Shown: positions 5,794-12,487, counted from the stretch's first letter. The stretch: 14,247 nucleotides of DNA from Bacteroidales bacterium (GCA_019415705.1 DXYS01000078.1:1-14247), one strand, 5' to 3'. Made by a program: numbers and translations. Notes: generated by a model not told the origin, from the sequence alone.

Positions 5794-6147
5794 CTAAAAT
5801 GGATATATTAAAGTGTCTTGTTCCCACTGTTTAAGTGTAGCTTTTGCGGTAAGGGAATGGATATCCTCTCTTAGTGAAATCTCTTTGAGAACTGGAACAG
5901 CGATTTTGGGAGATGTCGGCAGCAAACCATAAGCGGCAAACATTCTTACTCCTATGTTGGAATCAGGCAATAGTGCCTCCAATTCATTCAATTTTCCTAA
6001 TTCCTTGAGATATTTAAGAATCTTAATAATCCGGTCAAAGGCATTGTTGCCCTTTTTATAATCGCCATTCTCCGTTGCAACTACTTGAGTAGCTGCGGCC
6101 AAACGAAAGCCGGTCAATGCTTTGCTGATGTTGTCAATCTGTTTCAT
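5794..6147 (-). CDS. DUF2019-like HEAT-type helical repeat protein
   Basis: A 117-residue soluble, all-helical protein. Landmarks fit DUF2019: GNNAFDRI followed by ILKYLKELG, then LEALLPDSNIGVRMFAAYGLLPTSPKIAVPVLKEI and the terminal LTAKATLKQWEQ. No signal peptide is present, so it should act in the cytosol. Proteins of this type are small alpha-solenoids thought to bind other proteins, and they turn up among immunity-like genes of polymorphic toxin loci. The assignment is from memory of the family pattern, and the immunity role is inference. Its ATG shares one base with the upstream stop (TAATG), so it is translationally coupled to the secreted-protein gene before it. Confidence 0.8.
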   Translation of the reverse strand: MKQIDNISKALTGFRLAAATQVVATENGDYKKGNNAFDRIIKILKYLKELGKLNELEALLPDSNIGVRMFAAYGLLPTSPKIAVPVLKEISLREDIHSLTAKATLKQWEQDTLIYPF

Positions 6148-6877
6148 TATTCAATCCATTCGCCTGCAGGTTCTTTCCGCCTTACAAATTTACCATTCTC
6201 CTTTATATACCATGTCTCTTCACCGCAAAACCAACTTTTACTTATTTTGACAGCTATTAGATTGTTGGCATAACAGATTGTTGTTATCTGCGGAAAAGAA
6301 GTGAACAACCAATAGCCACACCAATGACCATGCCCACCAAGCGGTATATATTTCATTAATGCCTTGAGATTTCCTTTATTTATTTTCTCTATCTTATCGC
6401 CATTTCTACATCCGCCGACAAAGGTTGATAAGGTTTCGCTTATATCAGAAGTCAGGTATAGTCCCCGATAAGGTAGCTGAGGAATAAGGCTGTCGATTCT
6501 ATATTCATTGTCTGTCAATTCTGAGTAATAATTGGGGAATCCGTAGCGAGGGTTAAAAACAGTTGTGTCAACATCCATATAATATCTTTCAACGTCGATG
6601 TATTGTGGTACGACATGATATTTCGGCACCGCATTTTTCCCGACAGACAAATTCTCCTTTCAAGCTCCTTGGGCCGATAATTATAAGCCACCACCATGTC
6701 TATCAGGCTGTCGTTTTTCACTGCCCTTGATGCAATGCTGTCAGAATACGCTTCCCACTCCGAGAAAAACTCACTAAGGTTATTCTTGGTCAGTTTCGGA
6801 TATTTTGACAGAAATGGCTGCCCACTGCATACGAGAGTAGTCAGAGCGAGCATTATTGTTATAAATATCTTATTCAT
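6147..6877 (-). pseudogene. Hypothetical secreted protein, frameshifted or recoded
   Basis: The first frame begins MNKIFITIMLALTTLVCSG, a Sec signal peptide, and runs through KELERRICLSGK; the second, offset by one base, continues NAVPKYHVVPQYIDVERYYMDVDTT to EWIE at 6147. Adding one A to the A5 run at 6634-6638 (T5 on the plus strand) gives one 243-residue protein. The junction GGA-AAA is preceded by G, so G-GGA-AAA has the form of a -1 slippery heptamer and a recoded product is possible. The second part lacks a signal peptide and makes little sense alone. The start at 6877 is preferred over an in-frame ATG at 6895 because it places the charged residues directly before the hydrophobic core. 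The motif VPQYIDVERYY occurs in secreted Bacteroidales hypotheticals as far as I recall; the function is unknown. Confidence 0.65.
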
Positions 6878-6901
6878 TATTGCCGATATTGTCATTAAAG
6901 T

Positions 6902-7180
6902 TTATTTGGCTATTAAAATAAGAATAACAGTGAGGACGAGGAAGCCGAGAAATTCGTTGGCGAGGTTGTTGTCGGCATGGTCTATGTTGTTAAAATCTTC
7001 CGACCCATATCGGATTTGCCGATACGATACTTTCTTTCCGCGACGGAACAGCCGCAGACACCCATACCGAAGCACGGCTCCGAAATGCAAAATAACTGTT
7101 CGAAGCCAATAATATGGATAGGTGAACAAAATCGCAATAATCGATATGGTTTTAGTGATAAATATGACTTTATCTTTCAT
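6902..7180 (-). CDS. Small hypothetical membrane protein
   Basis: A 92-residue protein started at the ATG at 7180 (MKDKVIFITK), which overlaps the upstream stop by 11 bases (ATGAAAGATAA). An earlier in-frame start at 7213 would overlap by 44 bases and is less likely. Hydrophobic segments lie at about residues 5-33 and 76-91, with a basic and polar middle (RLFRRGKKVSYRQIRYGSEDFNNIDHADNN). Two membrane spans with a loop of about 40 residues between them are likely. No family is recognised. Confidence 0.65.
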   Translation of the reverse strand: MKDKVIFITKTISIIAILFTYPYYWLRTVILHFGAVLRYGCLRLFRRGKKVSYRQIRYGSEDFNNIDHADNNLANEFLGFLVLTVILILIAK

Positions 7181-7787
7181 TGCTTGCCCTAACAGAATCC
7201 ACGTATGCGGCACACATTTTCATCAACGGCTCAAATTCTGACCAGTCTTTCACCTCCGGATGTGATTTCTTGTATTGCCCTACGAAATCTCCATAGCCGG
7301 GAAGCTGTTTGCATCGTCCATGTATGATGTGTGGAAAATCCCATGCCATTCCGTCTGCCATGTCGGGTCCAAATGAAATGCAGTTCTTTATTCTTTCAGT
7401 CCATCTCATTCCTTGCGGACCGACTAATTCCTGTCCGCCGATACATGCTGTCCACAGTGTTACCGAGTTACATTGACGCACTTTTGTCATCAGCAGTGTA
7501 CGGTCATGAAAATACAATACCGGATACCAATATTCAACAACAGTATCATTCGGAATTTCATATTTCAACTCTCGAATATCAGTTGCCTTATACTTTACGG
7601 CTTTCTTACCATCCGGTCCGGGCGAAACTTTGATTGTGGGGCGTTCGTGTTTGAACAGATTTTCACAATATCCATTGATAACACTGCCGTCGTTCATAGT
7701 TACAGACACTTTCCCAAGCGGGTCTTTTGCGAACGAAACACACCAAGCCGAGCATACCGCTAAAAGGATAATTAAGATTCTCTTCAT
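7170..7787 (-). CDS. Hypothetical secreted protein, first gene of the array
   Basis: A 205-residue protein with a Sec signal peptide (MKRILIILLAVCSAWCVSFA, likely cleavage after residue 20). The mature part opens with a beta motif, KVSVTMNDGSVINGYC, and later has TDIRELKYEI, a run of Cys, Trp and Gly residues (NSVTLWTACIGG) and a helical C-terminus (WSEFEPLMKMCAAYVDSVRA). I do not recognise a named domain. It is the first gene of the leftward array, and the only one preceded by a sizeable control region (7788-7919), which contains a Crp-type site, a -7 element and a short palindrome. The array's expression therefore probably starts here. Location is predicted to be periplasm or outside. Confidence 0.75.
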   Translation of the reverse strand: MKRILIILLAVCSAWCVSFAKDPLGKVSVTMNDGSVINGYCENLFKHERPTIKVSPGPDGKKAVKYKATDIRELKYEIPNDTVVEYWYPVLYFHDRTLLMTKVRQCNSVTLWTACIGGQELVGPQGMRWTERIKNCISFGPDMADGMAWDFPHIIHGRCKQLPGYGDFVGQYKKSHPEVKDWSEFEPLMKMCAAYVDSVRASNER

Positions 7788-7813
7788 AATTACGAATTTA
7801 AAGTTACTAAACC

Positions 7814-7826
7814 GAGTATAATACTC
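7814..7826. promoter_or_regulatory. Short perfect palindrome near the array promoter
   Basis: GAGTATAATACTC is a perfect palindrome with 6-bp arms around one base. It lies 12 bases downstream of the candidate -7 element at 7839-7846, so it would cover the expected start of transcription or the early leader. It could be a repressor operator. A chance palindrome of this length in AT-rich DNA is possible. Confidence 0.35.
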
Positions 7827-7838
7827 ACTCCAATTAAG

Positions 7839-7846
7839 CGAAGTTA
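7839..7846 (-). promoter_or_regulatory. Candidate -7 element of the array promoter
   Basis: The minus strand reads TAACTTCG, one mismatch from TAnnTTTG. Taken alone it is weak. Support comes from its position: its centre is exactly 33 bp downstream of the centre of the Crp-type site at 7868-7883, the same spacing as the pair at 11557-11564 and 11586-11601. Confidence 0.45.
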
Positions 7847-7867
7847 TAATGAATCATCGACAACATG

Positions 7868-7883
7868 TGTGACAAATGTCACA
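7868..7883. promoter_or_regulatory. Crp/Fnr-family operator, consensus TGTGA-N6-TCACA
   Basis: TGTGACAAATGTCACA is a palindrome with 7-bp perfect arms and fits the classic Crp consensus TGTGA-N6-TCACA in full. It lies 36 bases beyond the stop of the Crp/Fnr regulator gene and about 80 bases before the first gene of the array. An overlap with the -33 region of the array promoter fits an activator contacting RNA polymerase. Which protein binds it is inferred; the neighbouring regulator is the obvious candidate. Confidence 0.65.
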
Positions 7884-7919
7884 TCAGCGTATGAAAATTG
7901 TCGCAGAGCGATGTTTTTA

Positions 7920-8510
7920 TTAAATATCCTCACTTTCGGAGGCGTCAGTAGCCAATTCAGCCTCCCGGATGCGGTGGAACTGACGGCGGGATATCCCTAA
8001 ATATGAGGCAATCTCCTGAATCGGAAGAATGTGTGTAACGCCGGGGTAGCGGGAGACGAGCTCATGGAAACGTTCTGTCGGTGTCTTTACAAGCATATTC
8101 AGATAACGGCAATAAGCCTCCTGTAACAGATTGGATGAAACATCGGCGACAAAACCGGGGTTGCGCTCCGTGATAAACCGGCGCACATCATTGACAGGCA
8201 CCTGCAAAATCTTGGCCCTACATCCCGCGACAATAGAGGTTAGAGAAGGCAGGTCAAACAGAAACCCCTGCACATAATCCGTGACGACCTCGCCATCGAA
8301 TGAGAAACCTGTTACGACTTCCTCTCCCTTTGAATTGAGAGCTTCATACTTGAAATATCCCGACCTAACCACACCCACATAACGGCACAAACATCCCTGC
8401 TGAACAATCGCCTCCCCCTTTGCGTATATATGACTTTTTCCATAAGCCTCAATATAATCACTCAACTGAGACAGATCAATCCTTGCCATAAAGTCATTTA
8501 TCTGCGCCAT
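7920..8510 (-). CDS. Crp/Fnr-family transcriptional regulator
   Basis: A 196-residue cytosolic regulator. Residues about 20-115 form the cyclic-nucleotide-binding-like beta-roll (KSHIYAKGEAIVQQG, YVGVVRSGYFKYEAL, EVVTGFSFDGEVVTDY, VAGCRAKILQVP). A long dimer helix and a C-terminal helix-turn-helix follow at about 161-182 (LPIQEIASYLGISRRQFHRIR), the form typical of Bacteroidetes members. It lacks the four-Cys arrangement of FNR, so oxygen sensing through an iron-sulfur cluster is not evident, and the ligand is unknown. It stands between two transcription units that both have Crp-type sites, 71 bases after the gene at 8582-9966 and directly before the array promoter. It probably regulates one or both of them. 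No clear promoter was found in the 71-base gap, so read-through from upstream is likely. Confidence 0.9.
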   Translation of the reverse strand: MAQINDFMARIDLSQLSDYIEAYGKSHIYAKGEAIVQQGCLCRYVGVVRSGYFKYEALNSKGEEVVTGFSFDGEVVTDYVQGFLFDLPSLTSIVAGCRAKILQVPVNDVRRFITERNPGFVADVSSNLLQEAYCRYLNMLVKTPTERFHELVSRYPGVTHILPIQEIASYLGISRRQFHRIREAELATDASESEDI

Positions 8511-8581
8511 ATCTTTGTTTGTTACTTTTGGTATTATTCCTCATTGGATGTGCTGACAATAGCTCGGATATTGCATCCCGT

Positions 8582-9966
8582 CTATTTCTGCTTTGGCTTT
8601 TTCTTATCAAAACGGGCATCAAGGGCTCTGATATTTCCGATTACCGAAACAATATCCGATGATGTAGACATGTCCGGGATAAGTGTAATAGCGCTGATTT
8701 TAAAACTGTCATCGTCAAAACAAGCTGTCAGATTATCATAAATACAAGCAGTTTCTGACCACGGCATCCCGTTATATCTTAAATCCGTAACAGTCAATAA
8801 TATCGGAGACTTAACAGTGAGGTCATCGCCTGACGCGAGTCTATTATGCACATATTTATATCGTTTCTGTCTGTCATCACAATATGTCACGATAGCACTC
8901 AGTGATTTAACCATGACTGTATCTATGTCGCAAGCCAACTCCGATACAAAAACCGGCTTTTCAAAATCAATTCTTACGGAATCCGGCGTAAAACTGACAT
9001 CATACTCCGAACGAGGAATCATGAAACGCTCGATGATACGATTGACATTTGTCGGCGAGCGGTCTGACTGAAAATACACGGTAATATCTATAGGCTTAAT
9101 ATCCTGAGCGTCTACATAAATATTACGTTCGAGACGATTGACAAAGCAATAATAATCGTCAAGCCTGACATATGGATTCTTAATGTTTTCGAGATTTATA
9201 TCGACATCAAGTACGTATGGGCGGCCGCCACCGAAGTGCTTGGCCGGAGTGAAATCATATAATATATCAAATCTGTCAGCGAAATAACGGTTTGCAAAAG
9301 CATTATTATAAATATACTCGTCAGGGCTTTCGGCAGTACGCGTAAAGTAGGAAAATCTGCTGTCGGAATATAAGCTTACCGACGAGCCGGCATATACTTT
9401 GTAGCGCACGTTTAAACTGGCCTCGGCATGCGGCCCCATTGCAAATTTCGTGTAAAACCATCGGCGATTGATGGCTTCAATCGGGATACTGTCACTGAAT
9501 TCGTTGTTGTCACCGTAAATTTCAACCTTAAAGCCCGCCTCTCTGACGCTTTCGCGGGCGCTATGACAAGATAACTCTTTACCGTTAAACGTAAATGCGA
9601 TATCTTTTATAAGTCTGTCATTCCAACCAATCTCATGAATGCTCTCGGTGTAGTAATCGCCTGTAAACTGATAAATTTCTTTTCGTCGGCCACAAGATAA
9701 TCGACAGGGAAGCCATAATGAATCTCAGGGAAATCCTTGCTTGACTCATTTTTGAACCTGTATGTCACATCAAAGCAGTTATAACCGTCTATATGCGTTA
9801 TGTTAAGCTGTTCATGCACAATCCTTATTTCAGAAATTGTCAACGGCTCGGGATTGGCCACTCGCTCGATTGAAGAATACTTAACCACCGGATCGCCATT
9901 AGCATACGCCGACAGCCCTGCAAACATAAGAAATGCCAAAGCTATGAATTTACCAATCTGATTCAT
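8582..9966 (-). pseudogene. Secreted DUF4424-like protein, frameshifted
   Basis: The frame from the ATG at 9966 has a Sec signal peptide (MNQIGKFIALAFLMFAGLSAYA, cleavage near residue 22) and continues through LNITHIDGYNCFDVTYRFKN and FPEIHYGFPVDYLVADEK, then leaves frame and stops at 9607. The other frame, open from about 9690 to 8582, reads QFTGDYYTESIHEIGWNDR onward to the end, KKKPKQK. Adding one A to the A4 run at 9680-9683 (T4 on the plus strand) joins DEK to EIYQFTGDYY and gives about 461 residues. The N-terminal beta pattern and FP-V-Y segment recall DUF4424-type periplasmic domains, a tentative match. It starts five bases after the CarboxypepD-type gene and is surely co-transcribed with it. 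Read as two genes, the second half would lack a signal peptide. Confidence 0.7.
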
Positions 9967-9971
9967 CGTAG

Positions 9972-10913
9972 TTACTTCTTTTTACGTTTGAACTTGACGG
10001 TTTTCTTGGTGTGACGTTTGGGATATTTTACTTTAATTATTATCGGGTCGTCATAACCTTCGGCCTCGATGCGGAGGGTCACTTCTTTTAACGGCCTATC
10101 TTCGTCATCAAGTAAGCCGCTTTGGTAATCCCAATAAATGCGACACGGGTGTTTATCGTCAAAGTATTCAGGTGAGATATAATCATAGTCTTCCTCACCA
10201 TCTTCAGCAACCCAAACACGATATACATAAATATCTTTCCTGTCAATTACTTTGCCATTTTCGTCCTGTACATAAAGGTCAAGATAATGGTTACCTTCAC
10301 GTTTGGCGATTGCCCCGACATATACAACTTCACCCATTAGCATATTATTATTGGGAGCAAGTGTAATTATCGTATTAATCATGTCCTCGGTTACGACAAT
10401 CGTTTGAGATTCGTAACCAATGTATGCTATTTCTAAAGTATCTCCGACACAAGCCGGCAACCCAAAATTACCGTCCAAATCCGTTGCGGCTCCTAATGCA
10501 GTGCGTTTATTTAATATTGTTGCTCCGATTAACGGTTCTTTCGAAATAGTACCGTCGGACAATGTATCCACACTCAGTACTATACCTCTGACCGTTATTG
10601 TATCAGCCATAACAGGAATACTACCTTTCAAAAGGCTCTGCGTTTCTTGCACGGTCTGCGCTTCGGAGGTAATCGGCATCAGCATTGCAATGGAAGCCGC
10701 CGAGATGCCGGCGAGGGCGACAGCTTTTCCTGCGATGGAGCGGGCGCGGAGCTGCTGCTCTAAAAAGCGCACCTCGGCCTCACATTTTGGGCATGTACCG
10801 AGGCAGTCGCCTTTATAGCGACACTCGGATGTGACGAACTCGATGTCATTGGCCTCGGCAATCCGACGACGTATCTCCTTAAGTATTTTACAGGTCTGTT
10901 TCCCTCGTGCCAT
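9972..10913 (-). CDS. Cys-cluster, membrane-anchored CarboxypepD_reg-like protein
   Basis: A 313-residue protein in three parts. Residues 1-58 are cytosolic if the span is a signal anchor, with C8 and a cluster C31-X5-C37-X3-C41-X2-C44 in the context CRYKGDCLGTCPKCEAE, a likely metal or iron-sulfur ribbon. A hydrophobic span follows at about 62-80. Outside is a CarboxypepD_reg-like beta-sandwich at about 108-190 (VRGIVL, PLIGATI, ATDLDGNFGL, LEIAYIGYESQTI) and a C-terminal beta region rich in Asp, Glu and Tyr, ending in a basic tail. Such Cys-rich N-termini recur in Bacteroidales membrane proteins, often next to a PflA-like radical SAM gene as here. It starts two bases after that gene's stop. 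The role of the Cys cluster is unknown; electron transfer, metal sensing or being a substrate of the enzyme are all possible. Confidence 0.8.
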   Translation of the reverse strand: MARGKQTCKILKEIRRRIAEANDIEFVTSECRYKGDCLGTCPKCEAEVRFLEQQLRARSIAGKAVALAGISAASIAMLMPITSEAQTVQETQSLLKGSIPVMADTITVRGIVLSVDTLSDGTISKEPLIGATILNKRTALGAATDLDGNFGLPACVGDTLEIAYIGYESQTIVVTEDMINTIITLAPNNNMLMGEVVYVGAIAKREGNHYLDLYVQDENGKVIDRKDIYVYRVWVAEDGEEDYDYISPEYFDDKHPCRIYWDYQSGLLDDEDRPLKEVTLRIEAEGYDDPIIIKVKYPKRHTKKTVKFKRKKK

Positions 10914-10915
10914 AG

Positions 10916-11539
10916 TCAGTGTTTGCGAATTTGGTATGTAAATAAATCGAATCGGTCGAAGCCGAGAGCTTCAAGAGTCTTGCGGCTTGCCTCACGGTCG
11001 AAGTCAGTGTTATAGTCGGGTATCAGCGGTAAGCGGACGATGCAGTCGTGTTGTCGCCCGGCATCGACTATCAGGCGTAGATTGTCAATAACAAGTTCGT
11101 TTGACTCCCCTGTATAGCTGCGGTATATCTCTGGATTCATATCCTTGATATCGATAATTAAGGTATTGACCACCGGGAGTAACGTCTCGACGCTGGCCGA
11201 AGGCACGTTGAGCGACGTTTCAAGATTGAGCTGCCATGCGGGGCCGCACAGTTCGCGGAACTCCCGTATAAACTGAGGTCGCAGCCCCGGCTCGCCTCCC
11301 CCGAAAGTCACGCCTCCGTTTGTGGCGAGGAAATAAAGCTCGTCGATACGCGTCTCGGCATATAGCTCTTCGGGCGTGTATTCGCGAAAACGGATGCCAT
11401 CGCCTAATGATTGCGGATTAAGACAATAGCTGCAGCGTAACGGGCATCCGTGAAATGCAACGAGCGTAGTCACACCGTCTCCGTCAGTAGACAGGCGATG
11501 TCGGCAAATGCCTATAATCTTTGCACTCGGCTTATCCAT
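10916..11539 (-). CDS. PflA-like radical SAM (4Fe-4S) protein
   Basis: A 207-residue cytosolic radical SAM protein of the glycyl-radical-activase type. The cluster-binding motif CX3CX2C is at C32, C36 and C39 (HGCPLRCSYC), with GGGEP at 80-84 for SAM binding, followed by LNLETSLNVP, IIDIKDMNPEIYRSYTG and VRLPLIPDYNTD, all typical of the PflA branch. It is shorter than PflA (about 246 residues) and has no extra ferredoxin-like clusters. No glycyl-radical enzyme or anaerobic ribonucleotide reductase lies beside it. Instead its stop is followed after two bases by a protein with a Cys cluster, so the usual pfl or nrd label would mislead. A -7 element (TATCTTTG) and a Crp-type site stand before it, which fits anaerobic or nutritional control. 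Confidence 0.85.
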   Translation of the reverse strand: MDKPSAKIIGICRHRLSTDGDGVTTLVAFHGCPLRCSYCLNPQSLGDGIRFREYTPEELYAETRIDELYFLATNGGVTFGGGEPGLRPQFIREFRELCGPAWQLNLETSLNVPSASVETLLPVVNTLIIDIKDMNPEIYRSYTGESNELVIDNLRLIVDAGRQHDCIVRLPLIPDYNTDFDREASRKTLEALGFDRFDLFTYQIRKH

Positions 11540-11556
11540 AATGAATAGCTATCGCC

Positions 11557-11564
11557 CAAAGATA
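11557..11564 (-). promoter_or_regulatory. -7 promoter element of the radical SAM operon
   Basis: The minus strand reads TATCTTTG, an exact match to the Bacteroidetes consensus TAnnTTTG, 17 bases before the start codon at 11539. That implies a very short leader. The normal -33 position is overlapped by the Crp-type site at 11586-11601, which fits an activator-dependent promoter. Confidence 0.6.
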
Positions 11565-11585
11565 AGAATAATAATCGTTAGACCG

Positions 11586-11601
11586 AGTGTCAAATGTCAC
11601 T
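11586..11601. promoter_or_regulatory. Crp/Fnr-family candidate operator, second site
   Basis: AGTGTCAAATGTCACT pairs at six of eight positions as a palindrome and shares the ten-base block CAAATGTCAC, in the same register, with the better site at 7868-7883. Its centre is 33 bp upstream of the centre of the -7 element, identical to the other site. It is a weaker match to TGTGA-N6-TCACA, so binding should be weaker. Confidence 0.55.
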
Positions 11602-11674
11602 ATTTTTGAAATTAACGACAGTTAATCCGGAGAATTTCAGAGTGTGCGGTTTTGGGCGCCATGAAGCGAATTAT

Positions 11675-11709
11675 ACATGCCGCCGCTCCCTAACGGTCGC
11701 TTGGCATGT
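11675..11709. repeat. GC-rich interrupted inverted repeat, possibly a dispersed element
   Basis: Arms ACATGCC at 11675-11681 and GGCATGT at 11703-11709 enclose a GC-rich centre with a smaller partial pairing (CCG and CGG). It is richer in GC than the surrounding gap and has the look of the short intergenic repeats found in many Bacteroidales genomes. Only one copy lies in this window, so dispersal is a guess. It sits between the operon terminator and the radical SAM promoter. Confidence 0.4.
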
Positions 11710-11723
11710 CCCTACATTGTATG

Positions 11724-11760
11724 AAAAATCATCCGAAGTCTGCGATGCAGGCTCCGGATG
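11724..11760 (-). terminator. Intrinsic terminator of the thrS-rplT operon
   Basis: On the minus strand a 14-bp stem (CATCCGGAGCCTGC with GCAGACTTCGGATG, one mismatch and one wobble) closes a three-base loop ATC and is followed by ATTTTT. It lies about 45 bases after the rplT stop. This is the strongest terminator in the window and separates the translation operon from the radical SAM operon. Confidence 0.85.
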
Positions 11761-11804
11761 GCTGATAGATTGACCCTTGTTTAAGAAGGGATGATGTGTC
11801 GTAA

Positions 11805-12155
11805 TTATGCGTTCTTGACTTTCTCAACGATAGCCTTGAAAGCGGCGGGATTGTTGAGGGCAAGGTCGGCGAGCACTTTACGGTTGATTTCGATACCGCT
11901 TTTGTGGATAAGACCCATCAGCTTGCTGTAAGAGAGATCCTCAAGGCGGGCAGCAGCATTGATACGCTGAATCCAAAGAGCGCGGAAGTTGCGTTTTTTG
12001 TCCTTGCGGTCGCGGTAAGCATAGGTCAGACCTTTCTCCCAAGTGTTTTTGGCAACGGTCCAGACATTGCGGCGGCAGCCGTAATAGCCACGGGGGAGTT
12101 TTAAGATTTTCTTTCTACGAGCACGCGATGCGACGTGGTTTACTGATCTTGGCAT
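11805..12155 (-). CDS. rplT: 50S ribosomal protein L20
   Basis: Full-length L20 of 116 residues. It begins MPRSVNHVASRARRKKILKLPRGYYG, followed by the family landmarks YAYRDRKDKKRNFRALWIQRINAA and GLIHKSGIEINRKVLADLA. L20 binds 23S rRNA early in assembly of the large subunit, and in other bacteria it also represses its own operon by binding the mRNA. It is the last gene of the thrS-infC-rpmI-rplT operon, 134 bases after rpmI, and that gap holds a hairpin that may serve such control. An intrinsic terminator follows. No Shine-Dalgarno sequence is seen before the ATG, as is usual in Bacteroidetes. Confidence 0.98.
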   Translation of the reverse strand: MPRSVNHVASRARRKKILKLPRGYYGCRRNVWTVAKNTWEKGLTYAYRDRKDKKRNFRALWIQRINAAARLEDLSYSKLMGLIHKSGIEINRKVLADLALNNPAAFKAIVEKVKNA

Positions 12156-12171
12156 TTTCTTTGTAGATTTT

Positions 12172-12211
12172 GGATGTTAGCGGCACATTGCGCTTTTTGA
12201 GCTAAACATCC
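12172..12211 (-). promoter_or_regulatory. Leader hairpin before rplT, candidate L20 control site
   Basis: On the minus strand GGATGTTTAGC pairs with GCTAACATCC (ten pairs, one bulged T). Inside the loop GCGC pairs with GTGC around AAT, giving a stacked two-stem structure that ends 16 bases before the rplT start codon. No T-run follows, so it is not a terminator. Its place in the rpmI-rplT gap and its nearness to the start codon suggest control of L20 translation. That role is inferred; E. coli uses a differently placed structure. Confidence 0.5.
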
Positions 12212-12289
12212 GGTTAATAAAAAGAATTATAAAATCACGAATTAGATTTGAATCTGACGATTACGTTTTCAGCTAAATCGGCCGCCTGA

Positions 12290-12487
12290 TTATTTGAGGG
12301 CGAGGAGTGCTTTAACGTTGCCTGCGTCGACTTTGGCCACGAGACCGAAGTGGGTCAGATTGCGTTTCTGCTTTTTAGTTTTTTTGGTCAGAATGTGGCT
12401 CTTAAAAGCATGTTTTCTTTTGATCTTTCCTGATCCGGTAAGGGCGAACCTCTTTTTGGCACCGGAGTTAGTTTTAATCTTAGGCAT
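12290..12487 (-). CDS. rpmI: 50S ribosomal protein L35
   Basis: Full-length L35 of 65 residues, beginning MPKIKTNSGAKKRFALTGSGKIKRKHAFKSH and ending VDAGNVKALLALK, as expected of the family. It is a small, very basic protein of the large ribosomal subunit. It lies 65 bases after infC and 134 bases before rplT in the standard operon order. The leader directly upstream is A-rich with no Shine-Dalgarno sequence. Confidence 0.98.
   Translation of the reverse strand: MPKIKTNSGAKKRFALTGSGKIKRKHAFKSHILTKKTKKQKRNLTHFGLVAKVDAGNVKALLALK

Noticed and set aside
7895..7915. Possible terminator after the Crp/Fnr gene (TCGC-TCT-GCGA then CAATTTT)
   Set aside because: The stem has only four pairs and the T-run is short and offset, so it is not better than chance.
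10420..10818. Plus-strand open frame of 132 codons
   Set aside because: It is a shadow of the CarboxypepD_reg-like gene on the other strand.
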